Assembly: GCA_004561555.1 (NCBI GenBank)
Contig: SFVH01000043.1
Coordinates: 1-11,677 of the forward strand
Direction of reading: 5' to 3'
DNA length: 11,677 bases
Origin: a bacterium
Lineage (GTDB): Bacteria > Bacteroidota > Bacteroidia > Bacteroidales > Muribaculaceae
Part shown: one piece after another, positions 1 to 7,162 of the stretch
How positions within the stretch are numbered: position 1 is the stretch's first letter
Layout: each line of letters opens with the position of its first letter
The notes under the pieces: generated by a model
Seen by the model: the letters and a program-made list of their open reading frames with translations, nothing else
The model's database searches: none
Told to the model about the DNA's origin: nothing
Translations under genes and position numbers: made by a program

Positions 1-774
1 GCACGCGGCTCTATGCTAATGACACGCCGCCCTTTTCGCTCACCCCACCACACCATCTCGCCGGTGGCACTTGTGGGTGGCGGCTCCAACCCCTTGCCGG
101 GAGAGATTAGCCTTGCCCACAACGGCATCCTTTTTCTCGATGAGTTTCCCGAATTCAGTCGTCAAGTGTTGGAAGTGATGCGCCAACCCCTTGAAGACCG
201 CCATATCACTATCTCTCGTGCAAAATACACCGTCGACTATCCGGCAGGTTTTATGCTTGTGGCGTCGATGAACCCCTGTCCTTGCGGCTACTACAACCAC
301 CCTACCAAACGATGTGTCTGTCCTCCGGGAGCAGTGCAGAAATACCTCAATCGTATCTCCGGACCGCTACTCGACCGCATCGACTTGCAGATTGAGGTGG
401 CACCGGTGGAATTTGACGACATCTCCTCCACTACTCCGGCTGAAAGCAGTGAAGCCATTCGCGAAAGAGTGATACGAGCACGCGAAATACAAACTCGCCG
501 CTATGCCGACGTGCCGGGTGTTTATTGCAATGCGCAAATGAACACTCGCCTAATGCACCTATATGCGCAACCCGATGCTCAAGGATTGAAGCGACTGAAA
601 GAGGCGATGACGATGCTAAATATGTCGGCAAGAGCCTACGACCGCATCTTGAGAGTGGCTCGCACCATCGCCGACCTCGATGGCAGCGAGCGAGTGGAAG
701 CACGCCACATCATCGAAGCCATCGGCTATCGAAATCTCGACCGTGCCAACTGGGGCGACATGACTGTGTATTGA
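1..774 (+). CDS. YifB/ComM family Mg-chelatase-like AAA+ ATPase, 3' part
   Basis: The reading frame is open from base 1 and ends at TGA 772-774, giving the last 257 codons; the family is about 510 residues, so the N-terminal half (Lon-protease-like fold and Walker A) lies left of the window. Visible motifs are the family signature RPFRSPHHTIS, then ALVGGG and PGEISLAHNG, the Walker B stretch GILFLDEFPEF (about bases 118-150), MNPCPCGY, and the arginine-finger segment SGPLLDRIDL (about 358-387). The C-terminal Mg-chelatase domain is seen in SARAYDRILRVARTIADLDG and ends with IEAIGYRNLDR. Family members are hexameric ATPases; ComM in gamma-proteobacteria acts as a branch-migration helicase in natural transformation. 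That role in Bacteroidota is not established, so I give no symbol. The nearest in-frame ATGs at 13 and 19 are internal methionines. Confidence 0.95.
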   Translation, partial: ARGSMLMTRRPFRSPHHTISPVALVGGGSNPLPGEISLAHNGILFLDEFPEFSRQVLEVMRQPLEDRHITISRAKYTVDYPAGFMLVASMNPCPCGYYNHPTKRCVCPPGAVQKYLNRISGPLLDRIDLQIEVAPVEFDDISSTTPAESSEAIRERVIRAREIQTRRYADVPGVYCNAQMNTRLMHLYAQPDAQGLKRLKEAMTMLNMSARAYDRILRVARTIADLDGSERVEARHIIEAIGYRNLDRANWGDMTVY

Positions 775-1072
775 CACCGAGCTATTTAAATGCAAGAATA
801 TAGATGCTATGCCGCACCTGCAAGTCGTGGCACAGTAAAGTTAAACATAAGTCCGAAGATGTGAAATGTACAGCACGATAGCCTCAATCCCTAACAGAAA
901 TCATCCATTGTGAGGCTTCTGTTTTGCACTGACTTATTCCAAGTGTAATTATTATCGATAATGACTTTTGCTGAAAAGTATCTAATCATCAGGTAAAAAA
1001 GTCATAAGTTTACTGTCTTTTTTACAAAGGTAAAAATATTTCAGCAAAAACATAAAAATGCGCTCAAGATTG
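775..1072. other. Intergenic region between yifB and thyA, no gene seen
   Basis: I see no credible coding sequence on either strand from the yifB stop to the thyA promoter. The stretch is AT-rich towards its right end. It holds a 12-bp perfect palindrome ATTATCGATAAT (951-962), a small hairpin ACTTTT-GCTG-AAAAGT (964-979) and a longer inverted repeat (993-1025, listed separately). It is large for a Bacteroidota intergenic region between co-directional housekeeping genes. It could hold a yifB terminator, an operator or a small RNA, none of which is proven by sequence alone. Confidence 0.6.
993..1025. terminator. Possible hairpin terminator upstream of thyA
   Basis: The arms GTAAAAAAG (993-1001) and CTTTTTTAC (1017-1025) are perfectly complementary over 9 bp, with two further pairs beyond a T-T mismatch. 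The A6 and T6 tracts sit inside the arms, as in A-tract/T-tract bidirectional terminators, but the stem is weak because it has few G-C pairs. It lies about 220 bases after yifB and 70 bases before the proposed thyA transcription start. Confidence 0.35.
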
Positions 1073-1102
1073 TTGTATTACGAGGATAATGGCTTATTTT
1101 TG
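1073..1102 (+). promoter_or_regulatory. Bacteroidota-type promoter for thyA-folA
   Basis: TTG at 1073-1075 is followed after exactly 19 bases by TATTTTTG at 1095-1102, matching the known Bacteroidota -33 TTTG / -7 TAnnTTTG pattern. The transcript would start near 1108-1112, only 13-17 bases before the ATG at 1125. This argues against an upstream in-frame ATG at 1089, which would lie inside the promoter. Confidence 0.7.
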
Positions 1103-1124
1103 CACTAACAAAACAAAACCCTCT

Positions 1125-1919
1125 ATGAAACAATATTTGGATTTGCTGCACCATGTGATGGAATGTGGCACGATGAAGAGCGACCGCACCGGCACCGGCA
1201 CCAAAAGCGTTTTCGGTTATCAAATGCGCTTCAATATGGCTGACGGCTTCCCTTTGCTCACCACAAAGAAATTACATCTAAAGTCGATTATCTATGAGTT
1301 GCTGTGGTTTCTACGTGGCGACACCAACGTGCATTATCTACAAGAAAATGGTGTAAGGATATGGAACGAATGGGCGGATGCCGACGGTAATCTCGGTCAT
1401 ATCTACGGATATCAATGGCGGTCGTGGCGCGACTACGACGGAGGATTTATCGACCAAATTGCGGAAGCGGTGGAAACCATAAAGCACAATCCCGACTCGC
1501 GACGCATCATTGTCAGCGCATGGAATGTGGCTGACCTCAAAAATATGAATCTGCCGCCTTGCCATGCTTTCTTCCAGTTTTATGTGGCAGACGGCAAACT
1601 GAGTTTGCAACTATATCAGCGTAGTGCCGACATCTTTCTCGGTGTACCTTTCAACATTGCCTCCTATGCTTTATTGTTGATGATGGTTGCGCAAGTGACA
1701 GGGCTTGAAGCCGGCGATTTTGTGCACACCCTCGGCGATGCTCACGTCTATACCAACCACTTCGAGCAGGTGAATGAGCAGATGAGCCGTGAGCCGCGAG
1801 CCTTGCCGCGCATGAAAATCAATCCTGAGGTGAAAAGTATCTTCGACTTCAAATATGAAGATTTTACTCTTGAAAACTACAACCCCCATCCCCACATCAA
1901 AGGTATAGTGGCTGTGTAA
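1125..1919 (+). CDS. thyA: Thymidylate synthase
   Basis: This cytoplasmic enzyme methylates dUMP to dTMP using 5,10-methylene-tetrahydrofolate, producing dihydrofolate. From the ATG at 1125 the protein is 264 residues, the same as E. coli ThyA, and key residues fall on the same numbers: R21 (phosphate), catalytic C146 in LPPCHAFFQF, R126/R127 in DSRR, D169 in QRSADIFLG, N177, and H207/Y209. The C-terminus ends HPHIKGIVAV, as expected for the flexible tail that closes over substrate. I chose 1125 over the in-frame ATG at 1089 because the extra 12 residues (MAYFCTNKTKPS) are not part of the family and the promoter overlaps them. folA starts 12 bases downstream, so the two are almost certainly cotranscribed; FolA recycles the dihydrofolate that ThyA makes. 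Confidence 0.97.
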   Translation: MKQYLDLLHHVMECGTMKSDRTGTGTKSVFGYQMRFNMADGFPLLTTKKLHLKSIIYELLWFLRGDTNVHYLQENGVRIWNEWADADGNLGHIYGYQWRSWRDYDGGFIDQIAEAVETIKHNPDSRRIIVSAWNVADLKNMNLPPCHAFFQFYVADGKLSLQLYQRSADIFLGVPFNIASYALLLMMVAQVTGLEAGDFVHTLGDAHVYTNHFEQVNEQMSREPRALPRMKINPEVKSIFDFKYEDFTLENYNPHPHIKGIVAV

Positions 1920-1931
1920 TTGGTGTTTATT

Positions 1932-2423
1932 ATGAAAAATCTATCAATCATAGCAGCAGTGGCTCGCAACAATGCTATCGGCAAGGGAGGCGACTTGCTA
2001 TGCCATCTCTCAGCCGACCTCCAACGATTTAAAGCGTTGACCACCCAACACACCATCATTATGGGACGACGCACTTTCGAGTCCTTGCCCAAGGGCGCAC
2101 TGCCAAACCGACGCAACATTGTAGTGACTCGCAACCCGGCATTTTCAGCGCCGGGCGTCGAAGCTTTTCTGTCGCTTGAAGATGCTCTGTGGGCAGCAAA
2201 AGACGACGGCGAGGTGTTTGTAATCGGCGGCGAGCAGATTTATCGCGAGACGATTGCTATGGCATCACGCTTGTATCTCACACATATTGATGCCTCGTTT
2301 TCAGACGCCGATGCATTCTTCCCTCAAGTGAATTTTGCGGAATGGAAAGAGACTTTTAGAGAGCATCACAAAGCCGACGATAGCAATCCCCACTCTTTTA
2401 CTTTCATCAACTACGAGAGATAA
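1932..2423 (+). CDS. folA: Dihydrofolate reductase
   Basis: FolA reduces dihydrofolate to tetrahydrofolate with NADPH and is the trimethoprim target. The protein is 163 residues (E. coli 159). Visible features are the N-terminal strand LSIIAAVARNNAIG, substrate-binding acid D29 in HLSADLQRF, the NADPH-binding segment IIMGRRTFESLP (42-53), R60/R61 in PNRRNIVV, the VIGGEQIY motif (97-104), and SFTFINYER at the C-terminus. The Met20-loop region reads LLCHLSAD where E. coli has MPWNLPAD, so the usual tryptophan is replaced by Cys24. I believe related Bacteroidota enzymes also vary here. An in-frame TTG at 1920 touches the thyA stop, but ATG 1932 gives the family N-terminus. There is no separate promoter in the 12-base gap after thyA. 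Confidence 0.96.
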   Translation: MKNLSIIAAVARNNAIGKGGDLLCHLSADLQRFKALTTQHTIIMGRRTFESLPKGALPNRRNIVVTRNPAFSAPGVEAFLSLEDALWAAKDDGEVFVIGGEQIYRETIAMASRLYLTHIDASFSDADAFFPQVNFAEWKETFREHHKADDSNPHSFTFINYER

Positions 2424-2445
2424 ACCGAAAGGCATACTGATAATG

Positions 2446-2484
2446 ATTACGGAGAATGAAGGTTGTATCTTCATTCTCCGTAAT
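2446..2484. terminator. 16-bp perfect hairpin after folA
   Basis: The arms ATTACGGAGAATGAAG (2446-2461) and CTTCATTCTCCGTAAT (2469-2484) are perfectly complementary over 16 bp around a 7-base loop, starting 22 bases after the folA stop. A G-T pair and a T-A pair extend it outward. There is no T-tract on either side, so it is not a textbook intrinsic terminator. It most likely ends or stabilises the thyA-folA transcript. Confidence 0.5.
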
Positions 2485-2504
2485 TAGTCAGTGGATATAT
2501 CAGA

Positions 2505-2545
2505 TTTTAACCCAAATCGGTCATTAGGACCATTTTGGGTTAAAA
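2505..2545. terminator. Inverted repeat at the deoC stop codon, probable terminator
   Basis: The arms TTTTAACCCAAA (2505-2516) and TTTGGGTTAAAA (2534-2545) are perfectly complementary over 12 bp, with an inner GGTC/GACC pairing around the loop. The right arm contains the deoC stop codon (2540-2542), so the hairpin would begin to form as the ribosome terminates. T-runs are inside the arms rather than after them. Its place between convergent folA and deoC suits a two-way transcription stop. Confidence 0.55.
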
Positions 2546-3433
2546 ATGCTTAGTTTCTTTGCCGAGAATTGACGAAAGAATCACATTGGCGGCACGTGAA
2601 GTGCCGATGCGAAACCATTCGTTGGTGAGCCATTCATCGCCAAGGATTTCCTTGACCAGAGTGTAATAGCGCACAGCATCATCGGTGGTCGACACTCCGC
2701 CACTAACCTTAAATCCCACCTTTCTACCGGTCTTTTTATGATATTCTTTGATGCATTGACACATCACATAAGCAGCCTCCAGAGTTGCACCGGGATATAC
2801 TTTCCCGGTGGATGTTTTGATAAAGTCGGCACCCGACCACATCGACAAGATGGCGGCATTCTTGATGTCGGCAGCCTTCTTCAAGGCTCCGGTTTCGAGT
2901 ATCACTTTCAGGCGAGCATCGCGACAAGCGTGCTTAATTTCGGCAATTTCGTCGGCAAGCTCTTCATATTGCTCGTCGTAATATAAACCGAGATTAAACA
3001 CAATATCTACCTCTGTGGCGCCGTCAGCCACCGCGAGAGCCGTTTCTGCAGTCTTTACCTCAACAAATGTCTGCGAGGAAGGAAACGAGCCTGCCACGAC
3101 CGCCGTACCCACCTCCGACACTTCGAGAGTGCCGCTCACCACCATTGCAAAGTTGGGATAAGTGCAAATGGCAGCTACATTGGGCAACTGCGGATAATCG
3201 GTTTCAAAGTCGTTTACACGTTGTACAAATCGAGTGACCGATTGCACTGTGTCGGTGGAATTAAGCGTTGTAAGGTCAATCGAATGAAAACATTGTTTCC
3301 ACACATCGACATTATTATTTTCGTCGAAATGCTTGTCGAGAATCTCTCTCACTTGGGCTTCTACGGCAACGTCGTCGTCGAGCACCAAACTCTCAACGAG
3401 CACTTTGCGATATTTATCCTGTACGTTTTCCAT
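2540..3433 (-). CDS. deoC: Deoxyribose-phosphate aldolase
   Basis: DeoC cleaves 2-deoxyribose-5-phosphate to glyceraldehyde-3-phosphate and acetaldehyde, ending deoxynucleoside breakdown. The 297-residue protein is longer than the roughly 225-260-residue short form because of an N-terminal helical region (about 1-45). The TIM-barrel motifs are clear: D143 in GATEVDIVFNLG, LKVILETG (175-182), the Schiff-base lysine K206 in GADFIKTSTGK, and K242 in VGFKVSGG. The C-terminal FRIGTSRAANVI provides the phosphate-binding GTS. ATG at 3433 follows the mazG-like stop by 22 bases with no obvious ribosome-binding site, which is common in this phylum. It is the last gene of a - strand run, with an inverted repeat over its stop codon. 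Confidence 0.96.
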   Translation of the reverse strand: MENVQDKYRKVLVESLVLDDDVAVEAQVREILDKHFDENNNVDVWKQCFHSIDLTTLNSTDTVQSVTRFVQRVNDFETDYPQLPNVAAICTYPNFAMVVSGTLEVSEVGTAVVAGSFPSSQTFVEVKTAETALAVADGATEVDIVFNLGLYYDEQYEELADEIAEIKHACRDARLKVILETGALKKAADIKNAAILSMWSGADFIKTSTGKVYPGATLEAAYVMCQCIKEYHKKTGRKVGFKVSGGVSTTDDAVRYYTLVKEILGDEWLTNEWFRIGTSRAANVILSSILGKETKHF

Positions 3434-3455
3434 TTCTAAGATAAATTTTTTGTGT

Positions 3456-3785
3456 TTATGATTTTAGTTTATCGTTGTTTTTGTGACGCAAGGCATCACG
3501 CTTGGTTTTCTTTTCGATAGTGGCTTTAAAAGCCTCTGTGAGGTCTGTTCCGGTCTGATTAGCGAGGCAGATAAGCACCCACAACACGTCTGCCATCTCT
3601 TCTTGCAAGGCATCGGGGTTTTCACCAGGCTTAAACGATTGGTCGCCATAACGACGAGCAATAACTCGCGCCAGCTCCCCAACCTCCTCGGTAAGAACAG
3701 CCATGTTGGTAAGTTCGCTGAAATAGCGCACTCCATAGTCCTTAATCCAACGGTCAACGGCTGCTTGTGCTTCTGCTATAGTCAT
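3456..3785 (-). CDS. MazG-like nucleotide pyrophosphohydrolase
   Basis: The 109-residue all-alpha protein carries the MazG/dUTPase-superfamily metal-binding pattern: EExxE at 33-37 (TEEVGELARV) and ExxD at 63-66 (EEMADVLWVL), with the conserved N-terminal GVRYFSELTNMAVL and central ANQTGTDL. Such enzymes hydrolyse nucleoside triphosphates to monophosphate plus pyrophosphate and are thought to remove non-canonical or excess nucleotides; the exact substrate cannot be read from the sequence. It is a single-domain form, about half of E. coli MazG, so I do not give the symbol. It starts 16 bases after the lipoprotein gene and ends 22 bases before deoC, so the three are likely cotranscribed. A second frame in the same interval is a shadow. 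Confidence 0.92.
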   Translation of the reverse strand: MTIAEAQAAVDRWIKDYGVRYFSELTNMAVLTEEVGELARVIARRYGDQSFKPGENPDALQEEMADVLWVLICLANQTGTDLTEAFKATIEKKTKRDALRHKNNDKLKS

Positions 3786-3801
3786 TGTGATTATTTTCTA
3801 A

Positions 3802-4746
3802 TTAGAGGATTGTCGACTCATCGCCTTTCTTTTGAAATTTGCGTGCCTCAATCAACTTGTCGCCCGACATACCGATTACAATTGTAGCTGAGTTTTTATC
3901 ATCCGACAAGGTAGCCACAATGCTATAGTCGCCGTTTCTGACAGCAGCTTCATAGGTCTTCGCATCTTCGTTAAGCACATTTTCGGTGACCACAGTTTTG
4001 TTGGCATCGGTAAGGTTTATTGCGGGTACCGACATGCCGTGTACTTTCTGCAATTTGCTCAAGCATTGTAGAAATAATTTCACGCCGCCACCCACATTGA
4101 GTGAAGTATAGTCGGCGTTATCAATAATGCCATAAAGAGCATAATCAGGTGTTTTAAGCTTGTTAAAACAGAACTTACGGGTGACATTGTAACCTGTCGA
4201 AGCAATAAATTCATCCTCAAAATTTCCCGACAAGTATTTAGTATCTCCATCCACGCTTTCAGTCAAACCGGGATATATCTCAAGGGTCTTAGCCATTGAG
4301 TCACCCCAACAGCTGGAAAGGAAATCGGCGGCATTTACCACAAATGAAGCCTCGGAATCGATAACTACAAATGGGTTACCATCGCTTAGTGCAGCACTAA
4401 AACGAAAATCACCCTTAAAGACTAACTTGTGGGTACCCACTTCTGTAGGAGCAACGAATGTGAAGTATGACTTACCATCTTTACTATCAGTCTCGCTATT
4501 CAACACACCGCCATCAATCTGCCATGAATATTCGGCTTCGGTGAGCAACTCGCCACCGGTAGCATAAGGCGCAAAAGCTTGCACCGTCTGTCCAGGACGG
4601 ATGTCGTCTTGACCCACTATTGTAACCACACCCATTGTCGGTGCTTTTGCCACACTATTTTCTTCATCACTACAAGAAGTAGCAACAAAACCAATGGTTA
4701 ATGCAGCCACGCATAAAACACCTACTTTAAATAGTTTATTCTTCAT
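3802..4746 (-). CDS. Hypothetical lipoprotein with Ig/PKD-like region
   Basis: I do not recognise the family. The 314-residue protein starts MKNKLFKVG, followed by a hydrophobic stretch and a lipobox-like FVATSC, giving a predicted lipidated Cys25. The next residues SDEEN resemble the acidic lipoprotein export signal known in Bacteroides and Capnocytophaga, so surface exposure is possible (inference). Residues about 35-140 contain a beta-rich Ig/PKD-like stretch (GQTVQAFAPYATGG, then YSWQIDGG, then VGTHKLVFKG). Residues about 145-310 form a second beta-rich region with no known motif. It has its own strong promoter at 4778-4808 and sits between dtd and the mazG-like gene. The stop TAA at 3804-3802 is 16 bases before mazG. 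Confidence 0.85.
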   Translation of the reverse strand: MKNKLFKVGVLCVAALTIGFVATSCSDEENSVAKAPTMGVVTIVGQDDIRPGQTVQAFAPYATGGELLTEAEYSWQIDGGVLNSETDSKDGKSYFTFVAPTEVGTHKLVFKGDFRFSAALSDGNPFVVIDSEASFVVNAADFLSSCWGDSMAKTLEIYPGLTESVDGDTKYLSGNFEDEFIASTGYNVTRKFCFNKLKTPDYALYGIIDNADYTSLNVGGGVKLFLQCLSKLQKVHGMSVPAINLTDANKTVVTENVLNEDAKTYEAAVRNGDYSIVATLSDDKNSATIVIGMSGDKLIEARKFQKKGDESTIL

Positions 4747-4777
4747 ACTAAATATTGATTAAAAAATTTGATTTTTG

Positions 4778-4808
4778 CAAAGATAATGTATTAATTATCA
4801 TATTCCAA
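4778..4808 (-). promoter_or_regulatory. Bacteroidota-type promoter for the lipoprotein-mazG-deoC unit
   Basis: On the - strand TTG (4808-4806) is followed after 20 bases by TATCTTTG (4785-4778), an excellent match to the TTTG / TAnnTTTG promoter. Transcription would start near 4770, leaving a leader of roughly 25 bases before the ATG at 4746. It lies in the 71-base gap after dtd, so this unit can be expressed apart from uvrC-dtd. Confidence 0.8.
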
Positions 4809-4817
4809 TATTAATCA

Positions 4818-5270
4818 TCACTCCTTTAGTTTTGAATCGATAATTATTGTCACCGGACCGTCATTAATCAACGACACTTGCATATCAGCGCCAAAAACAC
4901 CCTCTCCACATTTGCGAGGCATCAAGCTATTTAGAGCGTCGATATATGCACGATAAAGAGGTATTGCATGCTCCGGACGCGCCGCACGTATATACGACGG
5001 ACGATTACCCTTCTTTGTGGAAGCATGGAGTGTGAATTGACTCACCACAAGTAAATCACCTCCGACATCAATCACCGAACGATTCATCACACCCTCATCA
5101 TCATTAAATATGCGGAGATTAACGGTCTTTTTCACCAACCAATCCACATCTTCTTGAGTATCAGACGGTTCGACACCGACAAGTATCATCAATCCGGTTC
5201 CGATAGCCGATCTCACCTCGCCGGAAATAGACACAGAAGCCTCTTTTACCCTTTGTATAACTATCCTCAT
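4818..5270 (-). CDS. dtd: D-aminoacyl-tRNA deacylase
   Basis: DTD hydrolyses D-aminoacyl-tRNAs (and Gly-tRNAAla), preventing D-amino acids from entering translation. The 150-residue length is typical, as is the start MRIVIQRVKEASVSI. The two active-site signatures are present: SQFTL at 77-81 and NDGPVT at 136-141, whose Gly-Pro is the chirality-proofreading element. The preceding GVFGADMQVSL is also conserved. ATG at 5270 is 9 bases after the uvrC stop, so the pair is cotranscribed. The stop TGA (4820-4818) is followed by the lipoprotein promoter. Confidence 0.97.
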   Translation of the reverse strand: MRIVIQRVKEASVSISGEVRSAIGTGLMILVGVEPSDTQEDVDWLVKKTVNLRIFNDDEGVMNRSVIDVGGDLLVVSQFTLHASTKKGNRPSYIRAARPEHAIPLYRAYIDALNSLMPRKCGEGVFGADMQVSLINDGPVTIIIDSKLKE

Positions 5271-5279
5271 ATTATTAAT

Positions 5280-7082
5280 CTATTGATTATCAATGCTTTG
5301 TAATCCATTAATCAAGATTTTTGCCTTTGCCTGTCCCACCACAGCCGCAACTTCCACCTCAGACGCTTCACGAAGCCTCTTCACACTCTTGAAATGCTTC
5401 AGCAGAGCAGTGCGCGTCTTTTCACCAATGCCTTTAATATTGTCAAGCACAGAAGCCGTCTGCCCCTTACTTCTCCGCAAGCGATGGTGAGTGATGCCGA
5501 AGCGATGCGCCTCATCGCGCAGATGTTGCACCACCTTGAGCGACTCAGAGCCCTTGTCGATATACAATGGCACACTATCTCCCGGAAAATAGATTTCTTC
5601 CAATCGTTTAGCAATGCCTACCACAGCCACCTTGCCACGAATGCCCAAGCGGTCGAAGGCTTCAACGGCACTGCTCAATTGTCCTTTACCACCATCTACC
5701 ACCACCAATTGAGGCAAAGGCTTACCCTCTTGAAGCAGTCGCGAATATCGTCGTGTGAGCACCTCCTCCATCGAAGCAAAGTCATTTGCACCGACCACTG
5801 TTTTAATGATAAAATGGCGATAGTCGCGCTTCGAAGGCTTGCCGTCTATAAACACCACGCAGGATGCCACGGGGTTGGTGCCTTGAATGTTTGAGTTGTC
5901 GAAACATTCAATGTGACGAGGTAGCTCGCTGAGGCGAAAATCGCGTTGCATACGAGTGAGCAAACGCATCGTACGCTGTTCGGGATTAAGCTTCTCCATA
6001 TTTTTCAGCCTCTCTGCCTTATATTGCTTCGCGTTTTGTAGCGACACTTCAATCAGACGACGCTTGTCACCCCTCTGAGGCACCAAAAACCTGCGATTGG
6101 CAGACATAAAATCCGGTTCAAAAGGCACTATCGTGAGTTGTGCTTCGTTATGAAATTGCTCCTCGGCTTCGGCAATGGCATAAGAGAGTATTTGCTCCGG
6201 AGACTCGTCGAGGCGAGTGCGATATTCAAAGGTGACACACTGCACTACAGAGCCATGACGTAGATGCATATAGTTGACAAAAGCCATATTGTCGGCAGGC
6301 TCAAAAGCAAACACATCAATGTTTTGCTCTGCAGCAGTTACCACTACCGACTTTGCGCGATATTTCTCAATAAGTTGATACTTCTTCTTGATTACTTCAG
6401 CCTCCTCAAAACGCAGCTCGGCGGCAAGGCTCTGCATACGCTCCATAAGATAGTCGGCAACCGCTTGCAATTCGCCGCTGAGGATATGCTTCACCTGACG
6501 GATATATTCACCGTAATCATCAACAGAAATCTTCCCTTCACAACAACCCAGACAGTTGTGAATGTGATAGTCGAGACACACCCTCTGCGACCCCTTCTTT
6601 ATAGTTTCGAAAGATATGGGAAAACGACACGACCGCAACGGATACAACTCCCTGAGCAACGACAACAAGGTGCGCACCACCGACTGATTGGCATAAGGTC
6701 CGAAATACTTCCCCACCCCATGCGCAACCTTGCGAGTGAGAAACACACGAGGATAAAGTTCGCCGGTGACACAAATCCATGGATAAGTTTTATCGTCTTT
6801 CAGCAAGATGTTGTAGCGCGGCTTATACTCCTTGATAAGACTGTTTTCGAGATGAAAAGCATCATCTTCAGAGCCAACCACCACATATTTCATATCAGCA
6901 ATATTTCTCACCAAAGCATTGGTTTTTGCCGAATCATGCACACGGTTAAAGTAGCTCGACACCCGTCTTTTGAGCCGTTTTGCCTTACCCACATAAATCA
7001 CCGTTCCCTGCTTGTCATAGTAGAGATAACACCCAGGGGAGTCGGGCAATGAAGCAATCTTATTTTTCAGTTCGTCGGTCAC
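5280..7082 (-). CDS. uvrC: Excinuclease ABC subunit C
   Basis: UvrC makes the two incisions flanking a lesion in nucleotide excision repair after UvrA/UvrB loading. Counting from the longest frame (603 residues from TTG 7091), the domains are: GIY-YIG nuclease at about 15-95 (GCYLYY then VIYVGKAKRLKRR); a cysteine cluster C155, C172, C180, C184 matching the iron-sulfur ligands described for E. coli UvrC; a UVR domain at about 205-240; the RNase H-like second nuclease with D398 (CFDNSNIQG), D466 (VVVDGGKGQL) and H529 (RDEAHRFG); and C-terminal HhH motifs at about 550-600. No ATG start exists: TAA at 7094-7092 closes the frame just upstream, leaving TTG 7091 or GTG 7082. I prefer GTG, which gives MTDELKNKIASLPDSPG, the usual family N-terminus. 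Confidence 0.96.
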   Translation of the reverse strand: MTDELKNKIASLPDSPGCYLYYDKQGTVIYVGKAKRLKRRVSSYFNRVHDSAKTNALVRNIADMKYVVVGSEDDAFHLENSLIKEYKPRYNILLKDDKTYPWICVTGELYPRVFLTRKVAHGVGKYFGPYANQSVVRTLLSLLRELYPLRSCRFPISFETIKKGSQRVCLDYHIHNCLGCCEGKISVDDYGEYIRQVKHILSGELQAVADYLMERMQSLAAELRFEEAEVIKKKYQLIEKYRAKSVVVTAAEQNIDVFAFEPADNMAFVNYMHLRHGSVVQCVTFEYRTRLDESPEQILSYAIAEAEEQFHNEAQLTIVPFEPDFMSANRRFLVPQRGDKRRLIEVSLQNAKQYKAERLKNMEKLNPEQRTMRLLTRMQRDFRLSELPRHIECFDNSNIQGTNPVASCVVFIDGKPSKRDYRHFIIKTVVGANDFASMEEVLTRRYSRLLQEGKPLPQLVVVDGGKGQLSSAVEAFDRLGIRGKVAVVGIAKRLEEIYFPGDSVPLYIDKGSESLKVVQHLRDEAHRFGITHHRLRRSKGQTASVLDNIKGIGEKTRTALLKHFKSVKRLREASEVEVAAVVGQAKAKILINGLQSIDNQ

Positions 7083-7114
7083 AACCCACAATTACATACC
7101 ACAAGAATACAACA

Positions 7115-7147
7115 CGAGTCGATAACGGCATTCGCCCCATCGACCCG
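7115..7147. other. Stem-loop between apt and uvrC
   Basis: The arms CGAGTCGAT (7115-7123) and ATCGACCCG (7139-7147) pair over 9 positions, with one G-T wobble in the - strand RNA. Inside, GGC-GAAT-GCC forms a second short stem. On the - strand it lies after the apt stop, about 32 bases before the uvrC GTG, and is followed by a moderately T-rich stretch. It may be a weak terminator, an attenuator or an RNA-processing site. Confidence 0.4.
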
Positions 7148-7162
7148 TACATAAACACTCTA

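Noticed and set aside
1025..1032. TACCTTTG on the - strand as a promoter for an antisense or small RNA
   Set aside because: No TTG at the right distance upstream and no gene or clear RNA structure downstream on that strand.
1089..1124. Upstream ATG extending thyA by 12 residues
   Set aside because: The TATTTTTG promoter box lies inside this stretch and the extra residues are absent from the ThyA family; ATG 1125 gives the standard 264 residues.
1920..1931. TTG start extending folA by 4 residues to touch thyA
   Set aside because: ATG 1932 yields the expected DHFR N-terminus; a TTG start is not needed.
2591..2604. A second CACGTG core inside deoC as another parS
   Set aside because: Only the 6-base core matches; flanking bases do not fit TGTTN and NAACA.
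6264..7052. A 262-codon open frame on the + strand opposite uvrC
   Set aside because: The - strand carries the GIY-YIG and UVR domains of UvrC throughout; the + frame shows no domain and no promoter.
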